In this document: in pieces, positions 25,635 to 34,139 of the stretch | How positions within the stretch are numbered: position 1 is the stretch's first letter | Layout of the letters: each line of letters starts with the position of its first letter | Source of the DNA: Treponema sp. | Lineage (GTDB): Bacteria > Spirochaetota > Spirochaetia > Treponematales > Breznakiellaceae | DNA length: 64,000 nt | Direction of reading: 5' to 3' | NCBI GenBank assembly: GCA_031267685.1 | Contig: JAIRYV010000009.1 | Location: forward strand, 1-64,000 | The notes under the pieces: model-generated | Database searches by the model: none | What the model was told of the DNA's origin: nothing | What the model saw: only the letters and a program-made list of their open reading frames with translations | Translations under genes and position numbers: made by a program

Positions 25635-27167
25635 TCACTCGTCTTCAAATTCAAAGCTCAATCCGATACCACAATTCGGACAACTTGTCATATCCAGCGT
25701 TATTTTCGCGCCACATTCAGGACATTCATATTCCTCAACCTCTTCGTTTTCAGTGCCACCGAAAACGGCCGATTCAACCGCGTTCTCGTCCGCTCCGAAT
25801 CCAGCAGTACCAACTCCCCCGCTCTCTTTATTATCATCGGGCACGCTTTCGTCTTCATCTTCTTCCACAAGCACAACATACTCATCAATGAGCTTACGCA
25901 GGGTATCAAGCTGTTTCGCATTGATATTCGGCAACTTCTTCATATCTTCCTCCGAAAGCTCAAGGAAGTCCTGAATAAAGTCCGTGCCGTTTTCAAGTAG
26001 GGCGCTAACAACAGCCTGATCCACACCAGGCAACTCGGAAATACGGGAAATTTCCCCGTAGTTGTCGGTTTCGCCAAACAAGGCAGAGACCGCACGCCGC
26101 GATTCAGTGGCAATGTCCATCTCCGCAAACTGGGCATCGGTCTTCACGTCAATGTTCCAGTCTACAAGCCGATTGGCAAGCCGCACGTTCAGTCCCTGCT
26201 TGCCAATGGCAAGGGACAACTGCGAATCATTCACCACTGCCAAAACCTGATGTTTACTCTCATCAAGGAGGACTACATCCCGTACCTCAGCCGGAGAAAG
26301 CGCGTTTTTGATAAAACGTCTCGGATCCGGATCATACTTGAGAATATCTATCTTTTCACCCTCAAGCTCCTTGATAACCGTCTGAATACGCCCGCCCTTT
26401 GGCCCAACACAAGCGCCCACCGGGTCTACTTCCTCACGGTTGGAATATACCGCAAGCTTGGTTCGATACCCAGGTTCACGCACGATCTTATGAATCTCCA
26501 CAGTCTTATCATAAATCTCCGGCACCTCCTGCTCAAACAGTCCCCGCACAAAATCCGTATGGGTACGTGAAAGCACCACCTGGCACCCGGAGGGTGTCTT
26601 GTTCACCTCTGTGATAAGCGCCTTGATCCGATCATTCGCATGGTAACTTTCACGGGGCGACTGGTACTTGCGGGGCAGTATCCCTTCCATTCTACCCAGG
26701 TTCACATAGATAGTCCCGTTCCGTTCCCGCTGGTAATAGCCGATGATAAGCTCTCCAACCTTATCACGATATTCGGAATAGAGGCTATCCTTCTGTATCT
26801 CTCGCAGGGACTGGCGAGCGGTTTGCTTGCCAATCTGCACGGAAAGCCGGTCAAACTCTTTTTGGGGATCAATCTCAATCAGAATTTCATCTCCCACTTC
26901 CGCATCAGGATTGAGTTCCCGCGCTTCCACAATGTCTATCTCCCATAAAGGATCAACGCCGTCCTCTTCGCCATCAACAATTTTCTTCTTTACGTGAATC
27001 GAAACTTCCCGCTCATCATTGAACCGGACAATCGCATTCTCCACACTCCCATAATGGCGCTTATAAGCCGCCAGAAGCGTCTCTTCGATAGTCCGCAGGA
27101 TGAGTTCCTCCGGCATACTCCGGTCATGCATGAGCTGGAGGATTACTTCCGACATATTGATTGCCAC
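25635..27167 (-). CDS. nusA: Transcription factor NusA with C-terminal zinc ribbon
   Basis: 510 residues from GTG 27167, which has GGAGG 11 bases upstream overlapping the rimP stop; ATG 27155 is the alternative. N-terminal RNA-polymerase-binding domain (MSEVILQLMHDRSMPEELILRTIEETLLAAYKRHYG), S1 domain, KH1/KH2 (SLAIGKQGLNVRLANRLVDW) and a helix-hairpin-helix segment (ELPGVDQAVVSALLENG) are in normal order. After an acidic linker the last 29 residues hold CPECG and CPNCG (cysteines 482, 485, 496, 499), a four-cysteine zinc ribbon not part of E. coli NusA. Confidence 0.95.
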   Translation of the reverse strand: MAINMSEVILQLMHDRSMPEELILRTIEETLLAAYKRHYGSVENAIVRFNDEREVSIHVKKKIVDGEEDGVDPLWEIDIVEARELNPDAEVGDEILIEIDPQKEFDRLSVQIGKQTARQSLREIQKDSLYSEYRDKVGELIIGYYQRERNGTIYVNLGRMEGILPRKYQSPRESYHANDRIKALITEVNKTPSGCQVVLSRTHTDFVRGLFEQEVPEIYDKTVEIHKIVREPGYRTKLAVYSNREEVDPVGACVGPKGGRIQTVIKELEGEKIDILKYDPDPRRFIKNALSPAEVRDVVLLDESKHQVLAVVNDSQLSLAIGKQGLNVRLANRLVDWNIDVKTDAQFAEMDIATESRRAVSALFGETDNYGEISRISELPGVDQAVVSALLENGTDFIQDFLELSEEDMKKLPNINAKQLDTLRKLIDEYVVLVEEDEDESVPDDNKESGGVGTAGFGADENAVESAVFGGTENEEVEEYECPECGAKITLDMTSCPNCGIGLSFEFEDE

Positions 27168-27171
27168 GAAC

Positions 27172-27624
27172 TTACACCTCCCAATCCAACTTCGCCTTAG
27201 CGATAACACTATATGGTATATCGCCGGCTTTTCCTTCAGCGCTCAACACTAAACGCTTTTCGTCAGCGTCAACAAGAACGCCACGCGACCATTCAGAAAT
27301 ATCAGTCCTATAACACTTCACCCAACGCCCCTTATAATACGCAAATTCAGAAGCATCCTTGATAACACGATCAATTCCAGGTGACGAAACCTCTACAAAG
27401 AGTTCCACATCAGGAAAAGCCAGTTCCAGACGAGGCAACATCGCACGATGCGCCCGCGCACAGTCTTCAAGCCCCACGCTTCCCTCTTTATAAACCGTAG
27501 CCCTAACCTGCACGCTCCCCTTATGCCGAGACACGGTCAGCTCAATCAGAGATAAGCCCAGACCGTGCGTTATAGCTTCAACCGAATCAAACAAGGGGTC
27601 ATCTTCTCTTGGAGTAAATCGCAT
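27172..27624 (-). CDS. rimP: Ribosome maturation factor RimP
   Basis: Needed for 30S assembly; 150 residues. N-terminal domain with LIELTVSRHKGSVQVRATVYKEGSVGLEDCARAHRAM and the conserved VSSPGIDRVIK, then a C-terminal SH3-like domain beginning GRWVKCYRTD. AAGGAAG precedes ATG 27624. It is the first gene of the rimP-nusA-infB-rbfA-truB operon and ends 4 bases before the nusA GTG. The leader carries a terminator-like hairpin. Confidence 0.92.
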   Translation of the reverse strand: MRFTPREDDPLFDSVEAITHGLGLSLIELTVSRHKGSVQVRATVYKEGSVGLEDCARAHRAMLPRLELAFPDVELFVEVSSPGIDRVIKDASEFAYYKGRWVKCYRTDISEWSRGVLVDADEKRLVLSAEGKAGDIPYSVIAKAKLDWEV

Positions 27625-27655
27625 ACACTTCCTTTTAGTGATAAGTGATAATAAA

Positions 27656-27678
27656 AAAGGGTCGCCGAACGACCCTTT
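27656..27678 (-). terminator. Terminator-like hairpin in the rimP-nusA leader (possible attenuator)
   Basis: On minus AAAGGGTCG and CGACCCTTT pair around a 5-base loop and continue as TTTTTTATTA, a textbook intrinsic terminator. It lies about 30 bases before the rimP start and points into the operon. No gene upstream on this strand needs it. Confidence 0.75.
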
Positions 27679-27710
27679 GTTGCCTCAATGAATCTCCGAC
27701 TGTCACTTGT

Positions 27711-27740
27711 ACCTTATCCGAACCCACTCAACATTGTCAA
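27711..27740 (-). promoter_or_regulatory. Likely promoter of the rimP-nusA operon
   Basis: TTGACA (27740-27735 on minus) with GATAAG or TAAGGT 16 to 18 bases further. The -10 is imperfect. A transcript from here would pass the hairpin at 27656-27678 before rimP. Confidence 0.45.
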
Positions 27741-27837
27741 GCCCTTTCAAGGCTAAATAGAGAAACTTAGCTTGTGCAAATTACTCAATAAAGATAAACT
27801 GTCAATATCTTTTATCAAGATAAACGGAGGTACTACT

Positions 27838-28320
27838 ATGACAAAAGCGCAAGGCGGGGAAGCCTTTGAATTCCCGCCGGAACTGCTGGCGTTCATCGAC
27901 GAATGGAAGGTCAAACCAGGCAGTCTCATCATGATGCTGCACAAGACCCAAGAGACTTATGGGTTCATCTCGCGGCAAGCAGCGGAAAAACTCGCTATAC
28001 TCACTGGCATCCCGCTGGCTCGTATTTACGGCGTGGTTACGTTTTACCACTTCTTCAAAACAAGCAAACCGGGTAAACACAAGGTTTCCGTGTGCCTCGG
28101 AACGGCCTGCTACCTCAAAGGCGGCGGCGATCTCATTGAAGAAGCGCGAGACCTGCTCAAAATCAAAGAGGATGAGGTTACTGCGGACGGGCTTTTTTCC
28201 GTAGACCCGGTTCGCTGCGTGGGCTGTTGCGGACTGGCGCCAGTTATGACCATCGGGAACGAGACTTACGGGAAGCTCACCAAGTCTCAGCTTCCTAAAA
28301 TCTTTGAGAAATACAAATAA
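27838..28320 (+). CDS. hydC: Hydrogenase subunit, NuoE-like [2Fe-2S] protein
   Basis: 160 residues of the thioredoxin-fold 24-kDa family. The helical N-terminus (FPPELLAFIDEWKVKPGSLIMMLHKTQETYGFIS) precedes IARIYGVVTFYHFF-type sequence and the four cluster cysteines in CLGTAC and CVGCCGLAP. It is the small electron-transfer subunit of a trimeric NAD(P)H-linked [FeFe]-hydrogenase (HydC/HndA type). ATG 27838 has GGAGG 8 bases upstream; the earlier frame is leader. First gene of the hydCBA operon; 11 bases separate it from the next. Confidence 0.92.
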   Translation: MTKAQGGEAFEFPPELLAFIDEWKVKPGSLIMMLHKTQETYGFISRQAAEKLAILTGIPLARIYGVVTFYHFFKTSKPGKHKVSVCLGTACYLKGGGDLIEEARDLLKIKEDEVTADGLFSVDPVRCVGCCGLAPVMTIGNETYGKLTKSQLPKIFEKYK

Positions 28321-28331
28321 GGGGGTACACA

Positions 28332-30206
28332 ATGGCAAAACTGACCAGAGAGGGCTTACACCAACTGCGGGATGCCCAAAGCGCTGTTTTCAGAAAGCCC
28401 GGTTCTCATTACATCATGACATGCGGCGGAACCGCCTGTCAGTCAAACAAGGGCGTCGAGATTTACGAGGGCCTTATCGAAGAAGCCAAGAAACAGGGCG
28501 TGGCAGACAAGGTACAGGTCATCAAGACCGGCTGCTTCGGATTCTGTGAGAAAGGGCCTATCGTCAAAGTCCTGCCGGAGAACTCGTTCTATGTTGACGT
28601 AAAACCAGAGGACGCTAAAGACATCATCGCCGAACAAATTATCGGTGGAAAAGAACTTACGCGCCTCATGTACAAAGACGCCGAGGGAAAGGTCGCTCCT
28701 ACAAGCGGCTCAGCCCTTGCAGACCTGCCGCCTATCGGTTTTTACCAAAAACAGGTGCGCGTGGTTCTGCGAAACTGCGGAGTCCTCAATCCAGAGGACA
28801 TTCACGAGTACATCGCTCACGGCGGTGGCTACGAGAGCCTTGAGAAAGCGCTCTTTGAATGGCAGCCTGAATACATCATCAGCGAGATCAAAACATCAGG
28901 ACTGCGCGGACGCGGCGGCGCAGGATTCCCCACATGGATGAAGTGGGATACTACCCGCAAGGTACAGAACGATGTAAAGTACGTGGTCTGTAACGCCGAC
29001 GAAGGGGACCCGGGCGCGTACATGGACCGCTCCACCGTTGAAGGCGATCCTCATTCTGTCATCGAAGCCATGACCATCTGTGGCAAGACCATTGGCTCTC
29101 ACCAAGGCTTTGTGTACATCCGCGCCGAATACCCACTGGCAGTACATCGCCTTGAAATCGCTTTGCAACAGGCAAAAAAATACGGCTTGCTCGGCAAAGA
29201 CATTCTGGGATCAGGCTTTGACTTTGACATTGAGATACGCCTTGGTGCAGGCGCATTTGTCTGCGGCGAGGAAACAGCGCTCATGCGCTCGGTCGAAGGT
29301 CTGCGCGGTATGCCAACGCCCAAGCCACCATTCCCAGCCTTCTCCGGACTCTGGGAGAAGCCCACCGTCATCAACAACGTCGAGACTTACGCGAACATTC
29401 CCGCGATACTCACCAAAGGTGGCGCATGGTTCGCTTCAATGGGAACAGACGACTCCAAAGGCACAAAAGTGTTCGCGCTCACCGGCAAGGTGCAGAACTC
29501 CGGCCTTGTTGAAGTGCCAATGGGTACAACCCTGCGCGAGATCATCTTTGACATCGGCGGCGGCATCAAGAACGGCAAAAAGTTCAAGGGCGTACAGACC
29601 GGCGGACCATCCGGCGGCATTTTAACCGAAGCAGCGCTCGATACCCCCATTGACTTCAAGCAACTCACCCTCATGGGTTCCATGATGGGGTCAGGCGGCA
29701 TGATCGTTATGGACGAAGATGACTGCGTGGTAGACGTGGCACGGTTCTACATGGACTTCTGCGTTGACGAGTCCTGCGGCAAGTGTTCACCCTGCCGTAT
29801 TGGTACCAGCCAGATACTGGCGATCCTCAACAAGATCACAGCAGGTAATGGCGAAGAGGCCGACCTCGACAAACTAGAAGCCATCGGCAAAGCCATGACC
29901 AAAGCGTCGCTCTGCGCACTCGGCTCCACAGCGGCAAACCCCACCTTGTCCACCGTGAAGAACTTTAAGGACGAGTACCTTGAGCATATCCGCGACAAGA
30001 AGTGTCGCGCAGGCAAGTGTAAGAAGCTCCTGCGTTACGAGATCATAGCGGACAAGTGCAAGGGCTGCACACTCTGTGCCAAACGCTGCCCAGTCAACTG
30101 TATCACTGGCGAGGTGAAAAAAGTCCACGTCATTGATCAGAGCAAATGTATCAAGTGCGGCGAATGTTTCAGAAACTGCAAATTCGGCGCAATCGTCAAG
30201 GCATAA
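28332..30206 (+). CDS. hydB: Hydrogenase subunit, NuoF-like FMN/iron-sulfur protein
   Basis: 624 residues in four parts. A [2Fe-2S] thioredoxin-like N-terminus has C31, C36, C68 and C72. The NuoF FMN/NADH domain has GRGGAGFPTWMKWD and CNADEGDPGAYMDRS. An SLBB and 4Fe-4S domain carries ESCGKCSPCRIGT. The C-terminal 2x[4Fe-4S] ferredoxin has CKGCTLCAKRCPVNC and CIKCGECFRNC. This is the HydB/HndC subunit where NAD(H) exchanges electrons; in related trimeric enzymes it confurcates ferredoxin and NADH. 12 bases precede hydA. Confidence 0.95.
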   Translation: MAKLTREGLHQLRDAQSAVFRKPGSHYIMTCGGTACQSNKGVEIYEGLIEEAKKQGVADKVQVIKTGCFGFCEKGPIVKVLPENSFYVDVKPEDAKDIIAEQIIGGKELTRLMYKDAEGKVAPTSGSALADLPPIGFYQKQVRVVLRNCGVLNPEDIHEYIAHGGGYESLEKALFEWQPEYIISEIKTSGLRGRGGAGFPTWMKWDTTRKVQNDVKYVVCNADEGDPGAYMDRSTVEGDPHSVIEAMTICGKTIGSHQGFVYIRAEYPLAVHRLEIALQQAKKYGLLGKDILGSGFDFDIEIRLGAGAFVCGEETALMRSVEGLRGMPTPKPPFPAFSGLWEKPTVINNVETYANIPAILTKGGAWFASMGTDDSKGTKVFALTGKVQNSGLVEVPMGTTLREIIFDIGGGIKNGKKFKGVQTGGPSGGILTEAALDTPIDFKQLTLMGSMMGSGGMIVMDEDDCVVDVARFYMDFCVDESCGKCSPCRIGTSQILAILNKITAGNGEEADLDKLEAIGKAMTKASLCALGSTAANPTLSTVKNFKDEYLEHIRDKKCRAGKCKKLLRYEIIADKCKGCTLCAKRCPVNCITGEVKKVHVIDQSKCIKCGECFRNCKFGAIVKA

Positions 30207-30218
30207 GGAGAAAAGACT

Positions 30219-31970
30219 ATGGTAAATTGCAAGATAAACGGTATAGCGCTTCAAGTTGAGGAAGGAACCTCGATTCTTGAGGCGGCAAAGAAGGTCAACA
30301 TCAAGATTCCGACCCTCTGCTATAACCCTGACCTTCCTCCCTGGGGGTCCTGCGGCCTCTGCATTGTGCGAACCGCTGGCCCTGGCAGTCCGCGCATGGC
30401 ACGCGCCTGTACCACTGCTATCGCAGAGAACATGGACATCGTTACCCACGACCCTGAACTCATCGCAGTTCGTCGCACAGTGGTTGAACTCATTCTGTCC
30501 AACCATCCCAACGACTGTCTCCAGTGTCCCCGCAATGGCAGTTGCGAGCTGCAAACCCTCGCCGAAGAGTTCGGCATCCGCGAAAGCCCCTTCACCAAAC
30601 TACTTAACAAGCTGCCCATTGATGACACCAACCCCGCCATCGTGCTTAACCCTGAAAAGTGTGTACGTTGCGGCCGCTGCGTGAAGGTCTGCCAGTCCGT
30701 GCAGAACGTCTGGGCGCTTGAGTTCCTCGGACGCGGCTTCAGCGGACGCATAGCAAGCGCCGCAGACACCGCGTTTGGCGACAGTCCCTGTATCAAGTGC
30801 GGACAGTGCGCCGCGCATTGTCCAGTCGGCGCCATCTACGAACGCGACGACACGGTGAACGTGTGGAATGCGCTCCAAAAACCAAACATCCATACGGTGG
30901 TACAAATTGCCCCAGCAGTGCGGGTCGCCCTTGCCGAAGAGTTCGGTTTAGAACCCGGCACGCTTGTTACCAAGAAAATCTACGCCGCACTCCGCCGACT
31001 CGGTTTCAAGACCGTGTTTGATACCAACTTCTCCGCAGACCTCACTATAATGGAAGAAGGCACAGAACTGGTGAAGCGCCTCAGCAATAGCGGCGACCTA
31101 CCGCTCATCACGAGCTGTTGCCCAGCCTGGGTCGACTACATGGAGAAGTATTACACGGACATGATTCCGAACTTCTCTACGGCAAAGTCGCCTCAGCAGA
31201 TGATGGGCGCAATGATCAAGGCATATTGGGCGCAGAACGCGGGCATAGACCCCGCAACAGTCTACTCGGTGTCAGTCATGCCCTGCACTGCCAAGAAGTG
31301 GGAGACTCATCGCAACGACGACATGAAGAGCGCGGGTTTTGGCTATGACGTGGACATTTCGATCACAACCCGCGAACTTGCCCGCATGATCAAGCAGGCC
31401 GGCATCCAGATACTCGAACTGCCGGACGAAGAAGCTGACAATCCCCTTGGTCCCTACACCGGCGCAGGCACGATTTTCGGCACAACCGGCGGCGTGATGG
31501 AAGCAGCTGTTCGCAGCGCCTACTACCTCATCACCAAGCAAGAACTTGGCGACGTCAACCTGAAACCCGTGCGCGGTCTTGAGGGCGTGAAATCCGCTGA
31601 GATCGACATTAACGGCAAGAAGCTCCGCATAGCAGTTGCACACCAGATGGGTAACATCGCTGCTGTGCTGGATGAAATCCGCGATGCACGCACAGCCGGC
31701 AAAGAGCCGCCCTACCACTTCGTTGAAGTGATGGCGTGTCGCGGTGGTTGTGTGGCTGGTGGCGGTCAACCTTACGGCTGTGTTGATGAAATCCGCGCTA
31801 AACGCGCCGCAGGTCTCTACACTGACGACACCCAGGCTCCGTATCGTTGTTCACACCAGAATCCCTTTATCCAGCAGGTTTACAAGGACTTCCTCGGCGA
31901 GCCGAATGGACACAAGGCACATGAACTTTTGCATACAAAGTATGTGGAGCGCCCGCTCTACCTGAAGTAA
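30219..31970 (+). CDS. hydA: [FeFe]-hydrogenase catalytic subunit
   Basis: 583 residues; makes or oxidises H2. N-terminal [2Fe-2S] domain (C34, C45, C48, C64), His-Cys3 [4Fe-4S] site (H96, C100, C103, C109), two [4Fe-4S] clusters (CVRCGRCVKVC; CIKCGQCAAHC), then the H-cluster domain: L1 TSCCPAW (C300), L2 MPCTAKKWE (C356) and L3 MACRGGCVAGGGQP (C507, C511). The proton-channel cysteine C301 is present. The residue before GGC in L3 is Arg where Pro is commonest. The modular layout is that of NAD-linked trimeric enzymes. AAGGAG precedes the start. Maturases HydEFG are not in the window. Confidence 0.97.
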   Translation: MVNCKINGIALQVEEGTSILEAAKKVNIKIPTLCYNPDLPPWGSCGLCIVRTAGPGSPRMARACTTAIAENMDIVTHDPELIAVRRTVVELILSNHPNDCLQCPRNGSCELQTLAEEFGIRESPFTKLLNKLPIDDTNPAIVLNPEKCVRCGRCVKVCQSVQNVWALEFLGRGFSGRIASAADTAFGDSPCIKCGQCAAHCPVGAIYERDDTVNVWNALQKPNIHTVVQIAPAVRVALAEEFGLEPGTLVTKKIYAALRRLGFKTVFDTNFSADLTIMEEGTELVKRLSNSGDLPLITSCCPAWVDYMEKYYTDMIPNFSTAKSPQQMMGAMIKAYWAQNAGIDPATVYSVSVMPCTAKKWETHRNDDMKSAGFGYDVDISITTRELARMIKQAGIQILELPDEEADNPLGPYTGAGTIFGTTGGVMEAAVRSAYYLITKQELGDVNLKPVRGLEGVKSAEIDINGKKLRIAVAHQMGNIAAVLDEIRDARTAGKEPPYHFVEVMACRGGCVAGGGQPYGCVDEIRAKRAAGLYTDDTQAPYRCSHQNPFIQQVYKDFLGEPNGHKAHELLHTKYVERPLYLK

Positions 31971-31978
31971 CGAATCAT

Positions 31979-32016
31979 ACTGTTCTGCCGCGACGTATAT
32001 CCCGCGGCAGAACAGT
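31979..32016 (+). terminator. Terminator of the hydrogenase operon
   Basis: Arms ACTGTTCTGCCGCG and CGCGGCAGAACAGT pair perfectly, followed by ATTTTG, nine bases after the hydA stop. A second small hairpin (CGCAC/GTGCG) follows at about 32023-32039. Confidence 0.9.
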
Positions 32017-32075
32017 ATTTTGCGCACGCTAGAGTGCGTGTTGATCATAAAAGAAAGCAGACGGGCGTTCTCCGC

Positions 32076-32729
32076 TTACGGTACGACAGCGCTTACAAGC
32101 ATGCCCCAGGGTCCTTTTTCCCCTTTGCTATTTTCCCACCGCAAGCAGAAGTATACTCGTTGCCCCTGTTTATCACTGGTGAATACAAAGGTATGAGGCG
32201 TCCGTGTCGAGAATTCCGAATTAACCAAGTCTTCTGCCTTAGCGGGTGCTTCGGCCCGAAGTTCCCAGCGAATCTCTGCGCCATGTACCCCTTTAGGTTT
32301 TCCCCGTTGCTTAGTTGCCTCGTCCCAGAAACGCACGGACAGTCGGCTCGGAACAGACGTGTTGATATCGTATTCTGGGAATGTCGCGGGCGGCGGCACG
32401 GGCGTAGGCTTCGTATCATGAATAGGAAGTCGCATCTTGTCGCGGTCATTGTCGCTCACGAAAGGACTGTAAAGCAGAAACGCCTTGATGAAAGTACGCA
32501 AAGCTTTTTCAAGTGCCTCGCGCGCGCGGTTCTTATTCGCGATGTCCACCGTACCTTTGTTCGGGTCAATGGCTTTAGTGTATGCAGCTTCCCAAGTTGT
32601 GTTCAAATCCAGAATCGGCTGAAAGATTCCGTCTTGAATGTTGAACACGGTAAGATGAGTCTGCACATAAGCGATCAGACCTTTAACCCATATTACAAAA
32701 TCAACGTCTTTCTTTGGGATATAACCCAT
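32076..32729 (-). CDS. Conserved hypothetical protein with helical N-half and Fn3-like C-half
   Basis: 217 residues. The N-terminal half is helical (AREALEKALRTFIKAFLLYSPFVSDNDRDKMRLP), followed by a proline-rich link (DTKPTPVPPPATFPEYDI). The C-half resembles a fibronectin-III-like beta sandwich that ends in the striking segment VYFCLRWENSKGEKGPWG. The pattern (AREA..ALR.FIKA, GVHGAEIRWEL, FCLRWEN..GEKGPW) recurs in hypothetical proteins of treponemes and Bacteroidetes, but no function is known to me. No signal peptide. AGGAGG lies 7 bases before the ATG. Confidence 0.8.
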   Translation of the reverse strand: MGYIPKKDVDFVIWVKGLIAYVQTHLTVFNIQDGIFQPILDLNTTWEAAYTKAIDPNKGTVDIANKNRAREALEKALRTFIKAFLLYSPFVSDNDRDKMRLPIHDTKPTPVPPPATFPEYDINTSVPSRLSVRFWDEATKQRGKPKGVHGAEIRWELRAEAPAKAEDLVNSEFSTRTPHTFVFTSDKQGQRVYFCLRWENSKGEKGPWGMLVSAVVP

Positions 32730-32796
32730 AATAACATCCTCCTAAATTGTCAATAATCTTATACCTAAAGGCATAGGCTTTACAATAGTATTGATC

Positions 32797-33195
32797 GTCC
32801 GCCCGTCTCGGACGATCGTCCGCATAGACCAGACGATCGTCCGCCCGTCTCGGACGATCGTCCGTATAGGCTAGACGACTGTCCGCCCGTCTCGGACGAC
32901 TGTCCGTATAGGCTGGACGACTGTCCGCCCGTCTCGGACGATCGTCCGCCCGTCTTGGACGATCGTCCGTATAGGCTGGACGACTGTCCGCCCGTCTCGG
33001 ACGATCGTCCGCATAGACCAGACGATCGTCCGCCCGTCTCGGACGATCGTCCGTATAGGCCGGACGACTGTCCGCATAGACCAGACGATCGTCCGCCCGT
33101 CTCGGACAACTGTCCGCCCGTCTCGGACGATCGTCCGTATAGACCAGACGACTGTCCGCCCGTCTCGGACGATCGTCCGGCCATCTCAGACGATC
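32797..33195. repeat. Array of 19 tandem 21-bp units (array 1)
   Basis: Nineteen exact-length units begin GTCCG. Each has a variable core: CCCGTCTC in about eleven units, CATAGACC or TATAGRCY in seven and GCCATCTC in the last. Units end GGACGATC, AGACGATC or GGACGACT. Most are hairpin-forming, since GTCC near the start pairs with GGAC near the end. Core types alternate irregularly. Because 21 is divisible by 3 and no stop occurs in a unit, several frames are open throughout and look like 7-residue repeats; none has a convincing start. It lies between the hypothetical gene at 32729 and the MCP gene. Confidence 0.95.
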
Positions 33196-33287
33196 GTCCA
33201 AGATGCGTGGAATACGGTGTCCATACACAGAGCTTATGTTAAATATATTGTTTCTCTTTTCACTATTCAATTCATCAACCCTAGGTT

Positions 33288-34139
33288 TTAACCATCCTGT
33301 TGGGAGAGGTTTTGTTGGAATACTATGAGCATCTTCTGGATGTCCTCTTTGCCCCGGTTCGATTGGTCTATCATGGTGTTTAGAGTCTCGTTTATCCTAT
33401 CATACTCGGCAAAGGTCGCATCCAGAGCGCTTAAATCATTGGTTACCGTCTCCATGAGGCTCTGCTCACTGCTGTTCTTCGATACCAGCTTCTCTATCAT
33501 ACGCTTTCCCTCTTCTACTTCTCCCTTCATGCCATCCATCTCCTTGGCTAAGGAGTCTATCTTCTTGATGAGATCCTCGACGTTCTGGGAAATCTTGGCC
33601 ACTGCATCCTTGGTAGCGCCGGCGTGCCTGCGTATCTCTCCAGCCACTACCGCAAAGCCCTTACCCGCTACCCCAGCCCGAGCCGCCTCAATCGAAGCAT
33701 TAAGGGCAAGAACGTTGGTGATCTCCGTAATGTTGTGTATCACCGACAGATTCTCTCCTGAAGCCTTGGCTATGCCTTGTAAGTCATCGGTCAATGCAAA
33801 GGACCGGCGAAAACCCTCGTCAATGACCTTATAGCCCCGGTCTATGGACGCCGAATACTGCTGCCGCTCCTTGACTGACGCTATGAAAGAACGGGTACTA
33901 CTCTGGAAAGAGCCTTGTACCTGCTTCACCACGCTGGAAACCCGGCTAAAGGTAACATTGAGGTACTGTATGGTCGTATGGAGGAGTTCCACTCGCGCGA
34001 ATATCTCAAAGGTTAAGGATGAGAGTTTGGAACTGAGGTAATGCAGTACTCGCTTTAACTTGAGGTTGAGGTTAAGGTGGGCATCCGTAGGCGCGATCTT
34101 GGACGGCGCAGGCACGTTCTGGTTTTGTTTGTTTATCAT
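33288..34139 (-). CDS. Soluble methyl-accepting chemotaxis-type transducer
   Basis: 283 residues with no membrane segment. A helical N-terminal part is followed by the MCP signalling hairpin with its highly conserved tip [37 protein letters not shown] near residues 135-172. That tip contacts CheA and CheW. The hairpin arms are short. It has no sensory domain of its own. The start codon directly abuts the stop of the FIST gene (zero bases between), so the two are translationally coupled, and the FIST protein is probably its sensor. Confidence 0.9.
   Translation of the reverse strand: MINKQNQNVPAPSKIAPTDAHLNLNLKLKRVLHYLSSKLSSLTFEIFARVELLHTTIQYLNVTFSRVSSVVKQVQGSFQSSTRSFIASVKERQQYSASIDRGYKVIDEGFRRSFALTDDLQGIAKASGENLSVIHNITEITNVLALNASIEAARAGVAGKGFAVVAGEIRRHAGATKDAVAKISQNVEDLIKKIDSLAKEMDGMKGEVEEGKRMIEKLVSKNSSEQSLMETVTNDLSALDATFAEYDRINETLNTMIDQSNRGKEDIQKMLIVFQQNLSQQDG

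Noticed and set aside
28332-31970. Respiratory complex I genes
   Set aside because: NuoE/F-like subunits are followed by a subunit with full H-cluster motifs, and no membrane subunits occur; this is a soluble trimeric hydrogenase.
32797-33195. CRISPR-like array
   Set aside because: Units are directly adjacent with no unique spacers, cores recur in a few types, and no cas gene is near.
32701-33270. Repeat protein gene (189 residues) across array 1
   Set aside because: Several frames are open because the 21-bp period is divisible by three and units lack stops; the frame begins with TTG without a ribosome site.
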